Made by a program: the position numbers and the translations under genes
Assembly: GCF_003999975.1 (NCBI RefSeq)
Contig: NZ_RJAC01000015.1
Coordinates: 124,001 to 188,000 of the forward strand
Direction: 5' to 3'
Length of the DNA: 64,000 nt
From: Actinoplanes solisilvae
GTDB lineage: Bacteria; Actinomycetota; Actinomycetes; Mycobacteriales; Micromonosporaceae
Notes under the pieces: model-generated
The model's database searches: none
Seen by the model: the letters and a program-made list of their open reading frames with translations, nothing else
What the model was told of the DNA's origin: nothing
Part shown: positions 33,363-43,520 of the stretch, one piece after another
Position numbering within the stretch: position 1 is the stretch's first letter
Layout of the letters: every line of letters begins with the position of its first letter

Positions 33363-34334
33363 ATGCCCGCCATGCGGGGAGGCAAGGCTCGGGTGCGTGG
33401 CGTGTTACCGCTTCGGGCGATGCCACAGGGTGAGTTGCTCGACACTGCCCTCGTGCTGCTGCGGCTCCGCGCGTTGCCGATGTTCGTGCTCGCCCTGCCG
33501 CTGCTGGCGATCGAGCAGATCGTTCTCTGGTACGCCGGAGCGCCGCTGCTCGACGTCTATGCGGGCCTCGACGAGTGGTGGCCCGTGATCGCGGCCCTGT
33601 TCGCCTGCGAGGTGGCGATCGTCGGGGTGCTGGGGGCGTACGCCGGAAGTGCCGTCGTGCCCGCCCTGCTGGGCCAGAACGTGTCGCACTGGGCGCTGTT
33701 CCGGCGGATGCGGCCGCTGGCCCTGCTGGTCACGATGCTGCTGCCGGTCGTGGTCGCGCTCCTCGGCGCGTATTTCGGGATGATCGGCTGGATCGCCGGC
33801 TACGGCTTCCTCGGAATGGCCGGCGTGGCGCTGGTGGTCGACCGGTCCGGGTGGCCGTTCGGGGCGCTCGGCCGTTCGGCGGCGCTGGCGACCCGGCTGG
33901 GCTGGCGCGGCTTCTGGGGCCGGCTGCGCGCCTTCGCGGTCTGGCTCGGCATCCGGGTGGCCCTCGCGATCGGCCCGATCATGTTCCTCTGGCAGTTCGG
34001 GTTCGTCGCCACGGCCTACTTCGGCGACTGGTCGGTCCTGCTCATGTGGGGTCTGGCCGGCACCGTCTCGTGCGCGGCGCTGGCCTGCTTCGACGCCGTC
34101 CTGCTGATCGACACCCGGATCCGGACGGAGGGCCTGGACATCGCGCTTCGCCGTGCGGCGGCGAACGGCACCGACCCCGCCGACGTCGTGGTGCACACGC
34201 CGCCGCGGAAGTTCGCGCCGCCGGTCGTCCTTTACAGCCCGGCGTCGCCACCACCGGCGCCACCGGCGCCACCGGCGCCACCGCGGTTGCCCGGCATCGT
34301 CCGCCCGTCGGCACCGTCGGGACGTGAGTCGTGA
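33363..34334 (+). CDS. polytopic membrane protein heading the DUF4129-MoxR operon
   Basis: A 323-residue protein with about six hydrophobic segments (FVLALPLLAIEQIVLWYAG, VIAALFACEVAIVGVLGAYA, LLVTMLLPVVVALLGAYFGM, WIAGYGFLGMAGVALVV, VALAIGPIMFLWQFGFVAT, SVLLMWGLAGTVSCAALACF) and a Pro-rich cytoplasmic tail made from a short repeat (PPAPPAPPAP). The charged TRIRTEGLDIALRRA after the last helix is typical of actinobacterial proteins at this position. Function is unknown. Starts at 33363 or 33372 cannot be separated. The stop overlaps the DUF4129 start by 4 bp. Confidence 0.8.
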   Translation: MPAMRGGKARVRGVLPLRAMPQGELLDTALVLLRLRALPMFVLALPLLAIEQIVLWYAGAPLLDVYAGLDEWWPVIAALFACEVAIVGVLGAYAGSAVVPALLGQNVSHWALFRRMRPLALLVTMLLPVVVALLGAYFGMIGWIAGYGFLGMAGVALVVDRSGWPFGALGRSAALATRLGWRGFWGRLRAFAVWLGIRVALAIGPIMFLWQFGFVATAYFGDWSVLLMWGLAGTVSCAALACFDAVLLIDTRIRTEGLDIALRRAAANGTDPADVVVHTPPRKFAPPVVLYSPASPPPAPPAPPAPPRLPGIVRPSAPSGRES

Positions 34335-34942
34335 CCCGCGATTACGACGAGTTCCTGGCCGGGCTCTTCGACGTCATCAACGCGGCCTGGGTCGTGCTGA
34401 TCATGCTCGCGCTGGCCGGGGCCGTGGGCCTGCTCTGGTACACCTACCCGGCCTGGCTCAGGATCCGTATTCGTATCCGTATCCGCATCCCTCGCCCAAG
34501 GTGGAAGTGGAAGCTTCCACGGTTCCGGCGGAAGCCCCGGAAGAAGAAGACGAAGAAAGAGGCCGTCAAGCCCGAGCCTCAGGCCGCGAAACCCGAGCCC
34601 GAGACGCCGAGCCCGCTGCGGCCCGTCACCCCCGTGCTGTCCACCGCCGATCGCCTGGCCGCCGAGGGTCGTTACGCCGAGGCCATCCGGGAGCGCCTGC
34701 GTGAGTCGGTGACGGCGCTGACCCGGCACGGCGTGATCACGCACGCCCCGGCCTGGACGGCACAGGAGATCGTGGCGATGGCCGGCGCGAACCGGCCCGC
34801 GGTCTCGGTGCCCCTGACCGGCGCGACCGACATCTTCTCCGAGATCTGGTACGGCCACCGGCCGGCCGGGCCCGATCAGGACGCGCGCATGCGCCGGCTC
34901 ACCGCCGAGGTCAAGGCAGCCCTGGAGACGAGCACGCGATGA
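34331..34942 (+). CDS. DUF4129-domain membrane protein
   Basis: A 203-residue protein starting at GTG 34331. One transmembrane helix (residues 18-40) is followed by an odd basic stretch: LRIRIRIRIRIPRPRWKWK then RKPRKKKTKKE. The DUF4129 domain is C-terminal: ADRLAAEGRYAEAIRERLRE, then TAQEIVAMAG, then FSEIWYG. The family is tied to MoxR, DUF58 and DUF4350 genes and is thought to help assemble or maintain membrane complexes, but its activity is not known. The R-I repeat comes from a 6-bp DNA repeat at about 34462-34490. Confidence 0.85.
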   Translation: MTRDYDEFLAGLFDVINAAWVVLIMLALAGAVGLLWYTYPAWLRIRIRIRIRIPRPRWKWKLPRFRRKPRKKKTKKEAVKPEPQAAKPEPETPSPLRPVTPVLSTADRLAAEGRYAEAIRERLRESVTALTRHGVITHAPAWTAQEIVAMAGANRPAVSVPLTGATDIFSEIWYGHRPAGPDQDARMRRLTAEVKAALETSTR

Positions 34943-36257
34943 AGAAGGTCCGAAACTGGCGGTGGCTGCGTCTCGCCGTACCGATCGCGGTGGTCCTCGC
35001 GGTGTTCGTCACGACCGCCGTCCTGCACGCGTTCCAGCAGGCCGACCCGGCCGACAACGACTATCTCAACCCGGACAGCCAGGCCCCGATCGGGTCGGCG
35101 CGGCTGGCCGAGGCGTTGCGCAGCGAGGGCGTCAAGATCCGCAAGGTGGCGACGACGTTCGAGGCGAGCACGACCCTGTGGGCACAGCCCAACTCGACGC
35201 TGTTCGTGACCGCGCCGGAGTTCACGGACGTCGAGCACCTGACCGAGGAGCGCTGGTTGCCGTCCGGCAGCCGCGTCGTGCTGGTCCGGCCCGACAACGG
35301 TTTCCTCGACGAGGCGGGCTGGCCCGCGTCGACGGACGGCGAGCGTTGGACGGCAGCCGCCCCCGCGCCCGGCTGTGACCTGTTCACCAGCCCGGCTGCC
35401 GTACGCAAGCTCGCCTACCGCACGGAATTCACGAGCTGCTACGACGGTGGTGTGGTCGAGTTCCCGGTGGGCGAGATCACGATCGTGAACGTGGTCGGCG
35501 CGGCCGACCCGTTCCGCAACGACCGGCTCGACGAGCACGGCAACCGGGACTTCGCGCTGAACCTGCTGGGCCACAAGAATCAGGTGATCTGGCTCGACCG
35601 GCACGAGCGGGACCGGTGGCCGACCTCGGACGGCCCGCCGGTCACCGACCGTCCCGCGCCCGACGGGCTGGGTGACGGCATCGGGACCCCGGAGCCGGAA
35701 GAGACCTATGACGACAGCGGCGACGAACCCGAGAGCGACGAGACCCGCAGCGGCGAGGCCGAGAGCGGAAGCGACAGCGAGGACGAGCAGCCGACCCCGA
35801 CCGCCGAGCCCGACGGTGCGGCGCAGCAGGCCCGCGAGCAGGCCAACGCGTTCCCGCCGAAGGCGTGGGCGGTCGTCCTGCTGGTGCTGCTGGCCGGGGC
35901 GGCGTTGGCGGCCGCGGCGGCCCGCCGGCTGGGGACCCCGGTCGCCGAGCGGCTGCCGTCGCGGGTGCCGGCCAACGAGACGATGCTCGGCCACGCCCGG
36001 CTCTACCAGCGCGGTGGCTCGCGCGGGCCGTCGCTGCGCATCCTGCGGCACACCAGCCGCCGCCGGATGACCGAGCATCTCGGCCTGCCGCCGGACGCGA
36101 CCGACGAGGACCTCGCCGAGGCGACCGGGCTGCCCCTCGAACGCTTCACCGAGGTCTTCGACCCCGAGAGCCCGCCGCGGCGCGACAGCCACCTGGTCGC
36201 GGCCACGAAGAAACTGCGTGACCTGGAACGAGACGTCCTGAACGAAGGAGAAACCCA

Positions 36258-36261
<4 letters not shown>
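34939..36261 (+). CDS. DUF4350-domain membrane protein
   Basis: A 440-residue protein. An N-terminal anchor (LRLAVPIAVVLAVFVTTAVL) precedes a DUF4350 domain: GSARLAEALRSEGVKIRKVA, TLFVTAPEF, LPSGSRVVLVRPD and VVEFPVGEITIVNVVGAADPFRND. An acidic low-complexity linker (about 250-295) comes before a second helix (WAVVLLVLLAGAALAAAAA) and a cytoplasmic tail with MLGHARLYQRGG and RRMTEHLGLPPDATDEDLA, all usual for the family. It overlaps its neighbours by 4 bp on each side. Confidence 0.87.
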
Positions 36262-37214
<953 letters not shown>

Positions 37215-37221
37215 GGCGGCT

Positions 37222-38538
37222 GTGGTCACTCGTCGTTTCGCCGTGCTGGTGCTGCTCGGCGTCCCGTTGCCGTTGCTGCTGCCATCGCCCTGGCTCGCGG
37301 TTCTCGGCATCGTGCTCGTCGCGGGCGCGGTCGCGGGCTTCGACGCGATGGCGGCCGCGCCGCTGACCGGCATCGCGCTGCGCCGCGAGGGCGACCGCAC
37401 GATCTGGCTCGGCGATCAGGCCACGGTCACCCTCACGGTCACTAACCGGAGCACCCGTGACCTGCGGCTCGACCTACGCGACAGCTGGGTGCCGTCGGCA
37501 GGGGCCGGGCCGCTGCGGCACCGGCTCGACCTGGCGGCGGGCGAGCAGCAGACCCTCACAACGACCCTTCACCCTGTACGCCACGGCGACCGGCCCGCCG
37601 CGCGAGTGACCACCCGGTCGTACGGGCCGTTCGGTTTCGCCTATCGGCAGCGCTCGCGCTCCTGGAACACCGAGCGCACCCCGGCCTGGAATCTGCGGGT
37701 CCTCCCGCCGTTCCCGTCGCGCCGGATCCTGCCCGAGAAGCTCGCCCGCATGCGGGTGATCGACGGTTCGCAGGTGACGCGGGGTCGCGGGCAGGGCACC
37801 GAGTTCGACGCGTTGCGCTCCTATGTGTCCGGTGACGACGTCCGTTCGATCGACTGGCGCTCCACCGCCCGGGCCGGACACGTCGTCGTCCGCACCTGGC
37901 GCCCGGAGCGCGACCGGCGCGTCTACTGCGTCCTCGACACCGGGCGGACCTCGGCCGTACGGGTCGCGGGCGTGCCCCGGCTCGACGCGTCGATCGACGC
38001 CGCGCTGCTGCTGTCCGTGCTCGCCACCCGCGCCGAGGACCGGGTCGACCTGCTGGCCCTCGACGCCTCGGTGCGCGCCCGGGTCGAGGAGGGCGGCCAG
38101 AACCAGAAGCTGACCCGCCTGATCGACGGCATCGCCACGCTGGAGCCGGCGCTGGTCGAGACCGACTACACGCTGCTCGCCGCCGAACTGCTGCGCCGCG
38201 GCCGCAAGCCGTCGCTGGTCGTCATCTTCACGGCCCTCGACACCGCGCCCATGATCGCGGGGCTGCTGCCGCTGCTGCCCAAGCTCGCCACCCGCCACCA
38301 CGTGATCGTGGCTGCGGCGCGCGACCCCGAGGTCACCCGGCTCGCCGAACTGCCGGCGACGTTCACCGCGGCCGACGTGCACACGGCCGCGGCCGCGCAG
38401 CGCGCCCTGGCCGACCAGGAACGGATCGCCCACGTGCTCAACCGGTCGGGCGCGACGGTCGTCGACGCCGTGCCGGGCGAGCTCGCCTCCCGGGTCGCCG
38501 ACCTCTACCTGCTGCTGAAGGCGACCGGGCGGCTCTGA
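37222..38538 (+). CDS. DUF58-domain protein (MoxR partner)
   Basis: A 438-residue protein starting at GTG 37222 (GAGGCGG upstream). Two N-terminal hydrophobic segments are followed by a beta-rich domain and the DUF58/vWA-like domain: GRGQGTEFDALRSYVSGDDV ... RSIDWRSTARAGHVVVRTW, then YCVLDTGRTSA, where the metal-site-like D-x-G-x-T replaces D-x-S-x-S. DUF58 proteins are encoded with MoxR ATPases across bacteria. It is last in the five-gene operon and convergent with SpoIIM 11 bp away. Confidence 0.9.
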   Translation: MVTRRFAVLVLLGVPLPLLLPSPWLAVLGIVLVAGAVAGFDAMAAAPLTGIALRREGDRTIWLGDQATVTLTVTNRSTRDLRLDLRDSWVPSAGAGPLRHRLDLAAGEQQTLTTTLHPVRHGDRPAARVTTRSYGPFGFAYRQRSRSWNTERTPAWNLRVLPPFPSRRILPEKLARMRVIDGSQVTRGRGQGTEFDALRSYVSGDDVRSIDWRSTARAGHVVVRTWRPERDRRVYCVLDTGRTSAVRVAGVPRLDASIDAALLLSVLATRAEDRVDLLALDASVRARVEEGGQNQKLTRLIDGIATLEPALVETDYTLLAAELLRRGRKPSLVVIFTALDTAPMIAGLLPLLPKLATRHHVIVAAARDPEVTRLAELPATFTAADVHTAAAAQRALADQERIAHVLNRSGATVVDAVPGELASRVADLYLLLKATGRL

Positions 38539-38549
38539 CCACCGTGTCG

Positions 38550-39539
38550 TCAGGCGGTCGGGACCAGGTACGCGGTCTGCTCCTCGTCCTCGGGGCGCAG
38601 AGCTTCGGTGGCGACCCGGCCGCGCCCCAGGGCGTACGCGAGGAAAAGCAGCCAGACGAGAGCGCCGATCGCGACGCGCAGCAGCGGCGGAAGGGCCGAC
38701 GGGGTCACGAAGGACTCGAGGAGCCCGGCCACGGCGAGCGCGACGGCCAGCCCCACGGCGATGCGCACACCGGCGCGGCCCTCGTCGATCGCGGCCTGCA
38801 CCCGGGTGCGGGTCAGGCCCGGCGCGATCCACGACCAACCGATGCGCAGGCCCACGCCGGCGCCGATGAACATGCAGGTCAGTTCGAGCAGGCCGTGCGG
38901 CGCGAGGAAGGTCAGCAGGGTGCCGGTCTGGCCCGCGTCGGCCATGACGCCGGCGGTCAGCCCGACGTTGAACAGGTTGAAGAACAGGATGTAGAACACC
39001 GGCAGGATGAGCACGCCCGCCGCGATGCACTTGGCCACGATCACGGCATTGTTGGTCCACACCTGCAGGCCGAAGTGCGTTGCCTCGTAGGCGCTGTAAT
39101 AGTCGACGAACCGGTGGTCGACCAGCGCCTGGATCTCCTCGCGGTCGCTGAACATGGCCACCGCCGCCGGGTTGGTCGCGAAATACCACCCCATCGCGAC
39201 GACGACGGCCATGGACACCACCGTCGTGACGATCCACCAGCGGCGCGCCCGGTAGAGCTCGGCCGGCAGCGTGTGGGTGAAGAACCGCCCCGACTGCCGC
39301 CAGCTGAACCGCGGCCCCCGCACCAGCGCCGCGCGGGCGGCGATGACCAGGTTGGACAGCTCGATCAGGATCACCGCGTCGGGCACCCGGCTGCGCACGA
39401 TCGACAGGTGCGTGGTCGTGCGCTGATAGAGCGTGACCAGTTCGTCGGCCTCGTCGGCGTCGAGTCGCCGGCGCGAGACCAGCAGGCGCAGTCTGCGCCA
39501 TTCGCCGCCGTGCTCGGCCACGAACGCGTCGAGATCCAC
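38550..39539 (-). CDS. stage II sporulation protein M-like membrane protein
   Basis: A 329-residue protein. GTG 39539 has GGAGGG 7 nt upstream. A helical cytoplasmic head (VDLDAFVAEHGGEWRRLRLL, then DADEADELVTLYQRTTTHLS) leads into SpoIIM-type membrane helices including FFNLFNVGLTAGVM and LLTFLAPHGLLELTCMFIGAGVGLRIGW. Actinobacteria keep this gene next to an RDD protein and opposite the MoxR/DUF58 operon. Here the RDD gene is some 10 kb away. It may be involved in membrane remodelling. Confidence 0.87.
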   Translation of the reverse strand: MDLDAFVAEHGGEWRRLRLLVSRRRLDADEADELVTLYQRTTTHLSIVRSRVPDAVILIELSNLVIAARAALVRGPRFSWRQSGRFFTHTLPAELYRARRWWIVTTVVSMAVVVAMGWYFATNPAAVAMFSDREEIQALVDHRFVDYYSAYEATHFGLQVWTNNAVIVAKCIAAGVLILPVFYILFFNLFNVGLTAGVMADAGQTGTLLTFLAPHGLLELTCMFIGAGVGLRIGWSWIAPGLTRTRVQAAIDEGRAGVRIAVGLAVALAVAGLLESFVTPSALPPLLRVAIGALVWLLFLAYALGRGRVATEALRPEDEEQTAYLVPTA

Positions 39540-39613
39540 TTGTCGCCCTCCGGTCGTTCCCCGCTGCTCCGAGAGGGTATCGGTTCCGCGCGCCCGGGGT
39601 CGCCCCGCCGGTC

Positions 39614-40768
39614 TCAGGCGTCGCAGCTGCGGCCCACCGGGGTGATGAGAACCAAGCGGTTCTGCACGGCCAGCGACGGGATGAGGTTGCCGTCGGCGTC
39701 GGTGTCGGGCTTGAAGCCGCTGAAACTGGTCCCCACCCCACCGGTGATCATGGCATCGCGGCGCACACCGAGGTCGGCCAGAACACCGGCGACCCGCTCG
39801 GCACGCTTGGTCGACAGCGGGAACGGCGACTTCTCGGGCAGCGCGGTCGTGCCGATCACCGAGAGCGTGACGTTCAGCTTCTTGAGGTCGGCCGCGATCG
39901 GGGTGAGCACCTCGCGCGCGCTTTCCGGGTCGCGGAACTGGTCCTTGCCGGGCAGGAAGCCGACCTGGTCGTCCCGGATCCGGTAGCAGTGCGTGACGTC
40001 GGGCGCGGGCTTGTCGTCGGGTTCCACGAGGGCGACCGGCGGCTGATTCGGGTTCGGCGCCTGCGATTCGTCCAGGGGGCTCGTGTCGACGCTGACCTTC
40101 GCGCCGGCCTCGGTCAGCACGGCCGACCACAGGTCCTTGACCCGGGTCACCGCGTCGCGGGACAGGGCCGGCTGCGGCTCGTACCGCGCGCCGAGCCCGG
40201 TGAGCAGCACGTCGACGTTCTGCAGCGACGGCAGGCTCTTGCTCTTCACGACGGCGTCGGCCTGCTCCTTGGGATCCACGGACAACGCGCCCGGCGCCTG
40301 CATCGGCAGGTCGCCCATGGTCTGCAGCCCGTTGTCGATCATGATGATGCGCTTCGGGCCGTTCCCCGAGACGCCCGCGAGCTGGTCGGCCGCGACGGCG
40401 AGGGCACCGAGCTGATCGGCCTCGGCGGTGTCCGCCCGCACCGCGCCGACCAGTTCGTCGATGCGAGCCAGGTAGTCGTCCACCAGGGCGTCGCAGGCGA
40501 TCTCCGAGTCGCAGTCGTGCTCGATCTCCTCGGAGTAGAGCACCTCGGGCCGGCCCGAGACCCCGACGATGAACAGCGTGTCCCGGCTGAGGATCGCGTC
40601 CCTCAGATCGTCGCGGGCCTGCGCCACCAGGGCCGGCCGGGGCATGTTGCTGCGGCCGCCGACCACGACGGCCAGGCCGCCGGCCTCGTGCGGCGGCGTG
40701 ATCGAGCCGCAACCGGTCAGGCCCAGGGCGGCGATCAGCAGCGCGGCGAGCAGTGGTCGTCTTGGCAT
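39614..40768 (-). CDS. OmpA-family lipoprotein
   Basis: A 384-residue envelope protein. A lipoprotein signal ends in LTGC (Cys about residue 20). A long vWA-like middle (LAVVVGGRSNMPRP, KRIIMIDNGLQTMGDLPM) is followed by a C-terminal OmpA-like peptidoglycan-associated domain (VLTPIAADLKKLNVTLSVIG, STKRAERVAGVLADLGV). The C-terminal domain would bind the wall. It follows the 4-TM gene on the minus strand by 10 bp, so it belongs to the left arm of the signalling island and may be a wall sensor or anchor. Confidence 0.82.
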   Translation of the reverse strand: MPRRPLLAALLIAALGLTGCGSITPPHEAGGLAVVVGGRSNMPRPALVAQARDDLRDAILSRDTLFIVGVSGRPEVLYSEEIEHDCDSEIACDALVDDYLARIDELVGAVRADTAEADQLGALAVAADQLAGVSGNGPKRIIMIDNGLQTMGDLPMQAPGALSVDPKEQADAVVKSKSLPSLQNVDVLLTGLGARYEPQPALSRDAVTRVKDLWSAVLTEAGAKVSVDTSPLDESQAPNPNQPPVALVEPDDKPAPDVTHCYRIRDDQVGFLPGKDQFRDPESAREVLTPIAADLKKLNVTLSVIGTTALPEKSPFPLSTKRAERVAGVLADLGVRRDAMITGGVGTSFSGFKPDTDADGNLIPSLAVQNRLVLITPVGRSCDA

Positions 40769-40778
40769 GGTGCTCCGA

Positions 40779-41579
40779 TCAGGCGGCCGGTGGCGGCGGA
40801 GGGGGCGGGATCAGGCCGTCGGTGGCCGACGGGTTGTGCAGGTGCCGGGCGATGTCCTGGGCGCTCTGCTCGTGCAGGGCCTGGCCGAGGAACTCCTTCT
40901 CCCCGACGCTGCGGTCGCGTGACTCCTGGTGCAGCCGGGCCAGCTCCTGCTGGGCGAGCATGCCCTGCTTGGCCAGGTAGGCCTCGTACTTGCGTTCCGC
41001 CGCCACCCGCGCGATCCGTTCCCGGTCCTTCTGGGCGTCGCGCAGCTCGGCCGAGCGGGGATCCCGGTACTGGTACGCGTGCGTCATAGCGAGCAGTCCG
41101 GTGAGCAGGTAGAGCGCGAGCAGCAGGATCGCCACGCGGACCGAGTCGTCGGACGCGCCGGCCGCGACACTGCCGGCCAGCCGGCCCTTGGCGTTGCCGC
41201 CCGAGATGATCGGGTCCTGGGCGCGCAGCCAGACGATCGTCGAGCCCACGCCCAGCCAGACGATCGCCAGCGCCGCCATCCAGACCAGGCTTCCGCCGTA
41301 CCCCTCCCGCCGCGAACGGGCGAGCCGGCCCATCTCGTGGGCGGCGGCGACCGTGCCGAGGGCGATGGCGGCGACGAACCCCATGACGAAGTAGGTGTCG
41401 CGCTTGAAGAGCTTGGTCAGGGTCGACCAGAAGCCGTACGCGTCGGCCGCGGCCATCAGTGTGAGAACCGTCAGCATGAGCCACTCGCGGATCGACTCAC
41501 GATGGTCGGCCAGGTGGCGCACCTTCCCGCCGTACTCCCGGACCGAGCGCATCACCACCGTGTCGGCGTCCGCGGGCAC
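40779..41579 (-). CDS. four-helix membrane protein with coiled-coil tail
   Basis: A 266-residue protein with four transmembrane segments (WLMLTVLTLMAAADAYGF, YFVMGFVAAIALGTVAAA, LVWMAALAIVWLGVGSTIVW, VRVAILLLALYLLTGLLA). A charged coiled coil (DPRSAELRDAQKDRERIARV ... RKYEAYLAKQGMLAQQELAR) and a C-terminal poly-proline run follow. No family recognised. The start is uncertain: GTG 41579 lacks a good RBS and the open frame extends upstream without a start codon. It lies between the OmpA-like and coiled-coil genes. Confidence 0.65.
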   Translation of the reverse strand: MPADADTVVMRSVREYGGKVRHLADHRESIREWLMLTVLTLMAAADAYGFWSTLTKLFKRDTYFVMGFVAAIALGTVAAAHEMGRLARSRREGYGGSLVWMAALAIVWLGVGSTIVWLRAQDPIISGGNAKGRLAGSVAAGASDDSVRVAILLLALYLLTGLLAMTHAYQYRDPRSAELRDAQKDRERIARVAAERKYEAYLAKQGMLAQQELARLHQESRDRSVGEKEFLGQALHEQSAQDIARHLHNPSATDGLIPPPPPPPAA

Positions 41580-41661
41580 CGGGCGGACGGTCGCGTGCGC
41601 GACGACGGGCCGGGTGCCGTTCCTCGGCGTCGCCGGGTCCTGCGAGCGCTGACCGGGGATC

Positions 41662-42192
41662 TCACCCGTGCTGTTGTGATCGATGTCGCTCTTGCTTCCT
41701 CTGCCTGTGGTTGCTGCCGGGGGTGCGCGCCGGGGAGGCGGGCCGGCCGGTCCGGAACTCGTCCCGGAGCCGCCGGAGCCGCTGGTCGGCCTCCTCGAGC
41801 TGCCGGTCGGCCAGCTCGGCCAGGTAGGTACGCCGTTCGATATCGGCCTCGGCCTCGGCGAGACGCAGACGCAGCTCGACCGCCTGCTCGTCGTACTCGT
41901 CCTCGATCTGGTCGCACCACTGCTCCACCCAGGACCGGATGGTCGCGTTGAAGACGTGGCCGTTGCCCTCGTCGAGAGCGCCCGCGCCGGCCAGGTCGTC
42001 GATGCGGCGGCGCAGTTCGTGCGGGGCCTCGTACAGGGTCGGGGCGATGGTGTAGCGGTCGCCCACCCGTTCCATCGGCTGGAACGCGAGACGGGCCGGC
42101 TCGGCGGGCCGGCGCAACATCCACTCGGTGAAGTGGCGGAACATCGCGACCGGACCGCGCCGGGGTGGCCGTCCTTCGGGATCGGTGCTCAC
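41662..42192 (-). CDS. coiled-coil protein of the signalling island
   Basis: A 176-residue soluble protein. GTG 42192 is preceded by AGGAGG and overlaps the upstream gene's stop as GTGA. The middle is a long acidic/basic coiled coil (DQIEDEYDEQAVELRLRLAE ... LADRQLEEADQRLRRLRDEF). The C-terminus is Arg/Gln/His-rich. No domain recognised. Co-translation with the neighbouring coiled-coil gene suggests the two interact. Confidence 0.65.
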   Translation of the reverse strand: MSTDPEGRPPRRGPVAMFRHFTEWMLRRPAEPARLAFQPMERVGDRYTIAPTLYEAPHELRRRIDDLAGAGALDEGNGHVFNATIRSWVEQWCDQIEDEYDEQAVELRLRLAEAEADIERRTYLAELADRQLEEADQRLRRLRDEFRTGRPASPARTPGSNHRQRKQERHRSQQHG

Positions 42193-42941
42193 GGTGCCTC
42201 CTTCGGCGGGGCCGGGGATTCGGCGTAGGGCCACGGCGGCAGCCGCGGGATCGCGTTGTCCAGGATCGGGCGGACCAGGTCGGCCTGCGGGTGACGCCGC
42301 AGCAGGGCCTGGTCGTAGAGGGCCCGCTCACGCCAGAAAGTGGCCGCGAACCGGGTCTCGGCCTCGCCGGGCCGGCGGCGCCACGCCTCGATCCGCGACC
42401 GGGTCTCGGACTGTTCCTGACCCGCCCGGCGCAATTTCTCCTCGAGGTCGCGGCGCTCGGCGATCAGCTCGGCGAGACGCTTGGCGTGTTCGCGCACCCG
42501 GCGGGCCCGGACCAGATCGTCGGGATGATGCCGATCGCCGGGCTCGCGTTCCGGCGGCCCGGTGGTGCTGGGCTTCCGGCGCTCGGTCTCCGCGGTGCGG
42601 GTACGCACGTCGATCAGCCGGGCCCGGAGGTCGGCGATGTCGTGGCCCAGCCGCTGCACGCGGCGGGTCGCGTCGTCGATGGCCTCGGCGCACTCGGCTC
42701 GGACCCGGAAGACGTTGGCGAGGTATTCCCCGGCGAGCAGGTCGCGGGCCGCGGTCGTCGGCGCACCGTCCATCATGATCGGATCTGGTTTTCGCATCCG
42801 GCCGTCCAACCGGCCCTGGCGGCGCAGCATCAGCCGCCGGCGCCAGCCGATGCGTTCCGGATCAGCCCTGCCGCGGCGGCCGGCGATCAATGGCTCAACG
42901 AGTGCCGGCCCTTTCCGGCGCTGGTTGATCTCCGCATCCAC
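42189..42941 (-). CDS. coiled-coil protein, first gene of the left arm
   Basis: A 250-residue soluble protein starting at GTG 42941 with AAAGGG upstream. It has a basic N-terminal third and two helical coiled-coil stretches (FRVRAECAEAIDDATRRVQR, IADLRARLIDVRTRTAETER; LAELIAERRDLEEKLRRAGQ). No recognised domain. It is divergent from the FHA gene; the 189 bp between them should contain both promoters, which would tie the two arms together. Confidence 0.65.
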   Translation of the reverse strand: MDAEINQRRKGPALVEPLIAGRRGRADPERIGWRRRLMLRRQGRLDGRMRKPDPIMMDGAPTTAARDLLAGEYLANVFRVRAECAEAIDDATRRVQRLGHDIADLRARLIDVRTRTAETERRKPSTTGPPEREPGDRHHPDDLVRARRVREHAKRLAELIAERRDLEEKLRRAGQEQSETRSRIEAWRRRPGEAETRFAATFWRERALYDQALLRRHPQADLVRPILDNAIPRLPPWPYAESPAPPKEAP

Positions 42942-43130
42942 CGCTGGACCCTTTCGATGATTCCGGCCTCACCACAGCCAATTGATCGAGCTTCCTACAG
43001 CGTTGCGCTCGAATCGTACGGCAAGTCGCCCGAACGTCACTCCGACGAGTGAACCGGCAGCGATGGAAAAGTGTTTCGGCTAGCTTTACCAATCGATCCG
43101 ACCAGCCCGAACAATCGCGCGGAGGGGTTT
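42942..43130. promoter_or_regulatory. divergent promoter region of the signalling island
   Basis: This 189-bp gap separates the left-arm coiled-coil gene (GTG 42941) from the FHA gene (ATG 43131). It is less GC-rich near 43060-43120 (TTTCGGCTAGCTTTACCAAT) and ends in a strong ribosome binding site, GGAGGGG. I see no clear palindrome. It must contain the promoters of both arms. Confidence 0.5.
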
Positions 43131-43520
43131 ATGAATGATCAATTCAGGTCGCCCGGGGGTGCGCCGACGACCCGGCCCAATCCCGGGGCGACGCTGCGCC
43201 CGATCGGCACCGGCGAGTCCTTCGAACTGGTCGTGAACGAGCCTCTCAAGCTGGGCCGCGGATCCGACAACCCGAAGATCAGCCGCATGCTGTCCCCGTT
43301 CACCGACGTCGGCCGCGAGCATGCCCTGGTCATTCTGGACAACAGCGGCTGCGTCGTGGTCACCGACCTGGACGCGGCCAACGGCACCTGGGTGGGCGGC
43401 GAGCGCATGACGTCCCGCAGTTCACGGACGGTACGGCTGCCGGCCAAGCTGCGGCTGGGCAAGGAGTGTTTCCTGACCCTGGTCGAGAACCCGGTCGGGC
43501 CGGTCACGGACGCCTCTTGA
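43131..43520 (+). CDS. FHA-domain phosphothreonine-binding protein
   Basis: A 129-residue protein consisting mostly of one FHA domain (about residues 28-118). The domain shows LKLGRGSDNPKISRML (GR motif), GREHALVILDNSG (the S/R-x-H position is REH here) and DLDAANGTWVGGERM (NGT motif). FHA domains read phosphothreonine, usually made by a neighbouring kinase. The gene overlaps the kinase start by 4 bp, so it is surely its partner. Confidence 0.9.
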   Translation: MNDQFRSPGGAPTTRPNPGATLRPIGTGESFELVVNEPLKLGRGSDNPKISRMLSPFTDVGREHALVILDNSGCVVVTDLDAANGTWVGGERMTSRSSRTVRLPAKLRLGKECFLTLVENPVGPVTDAS

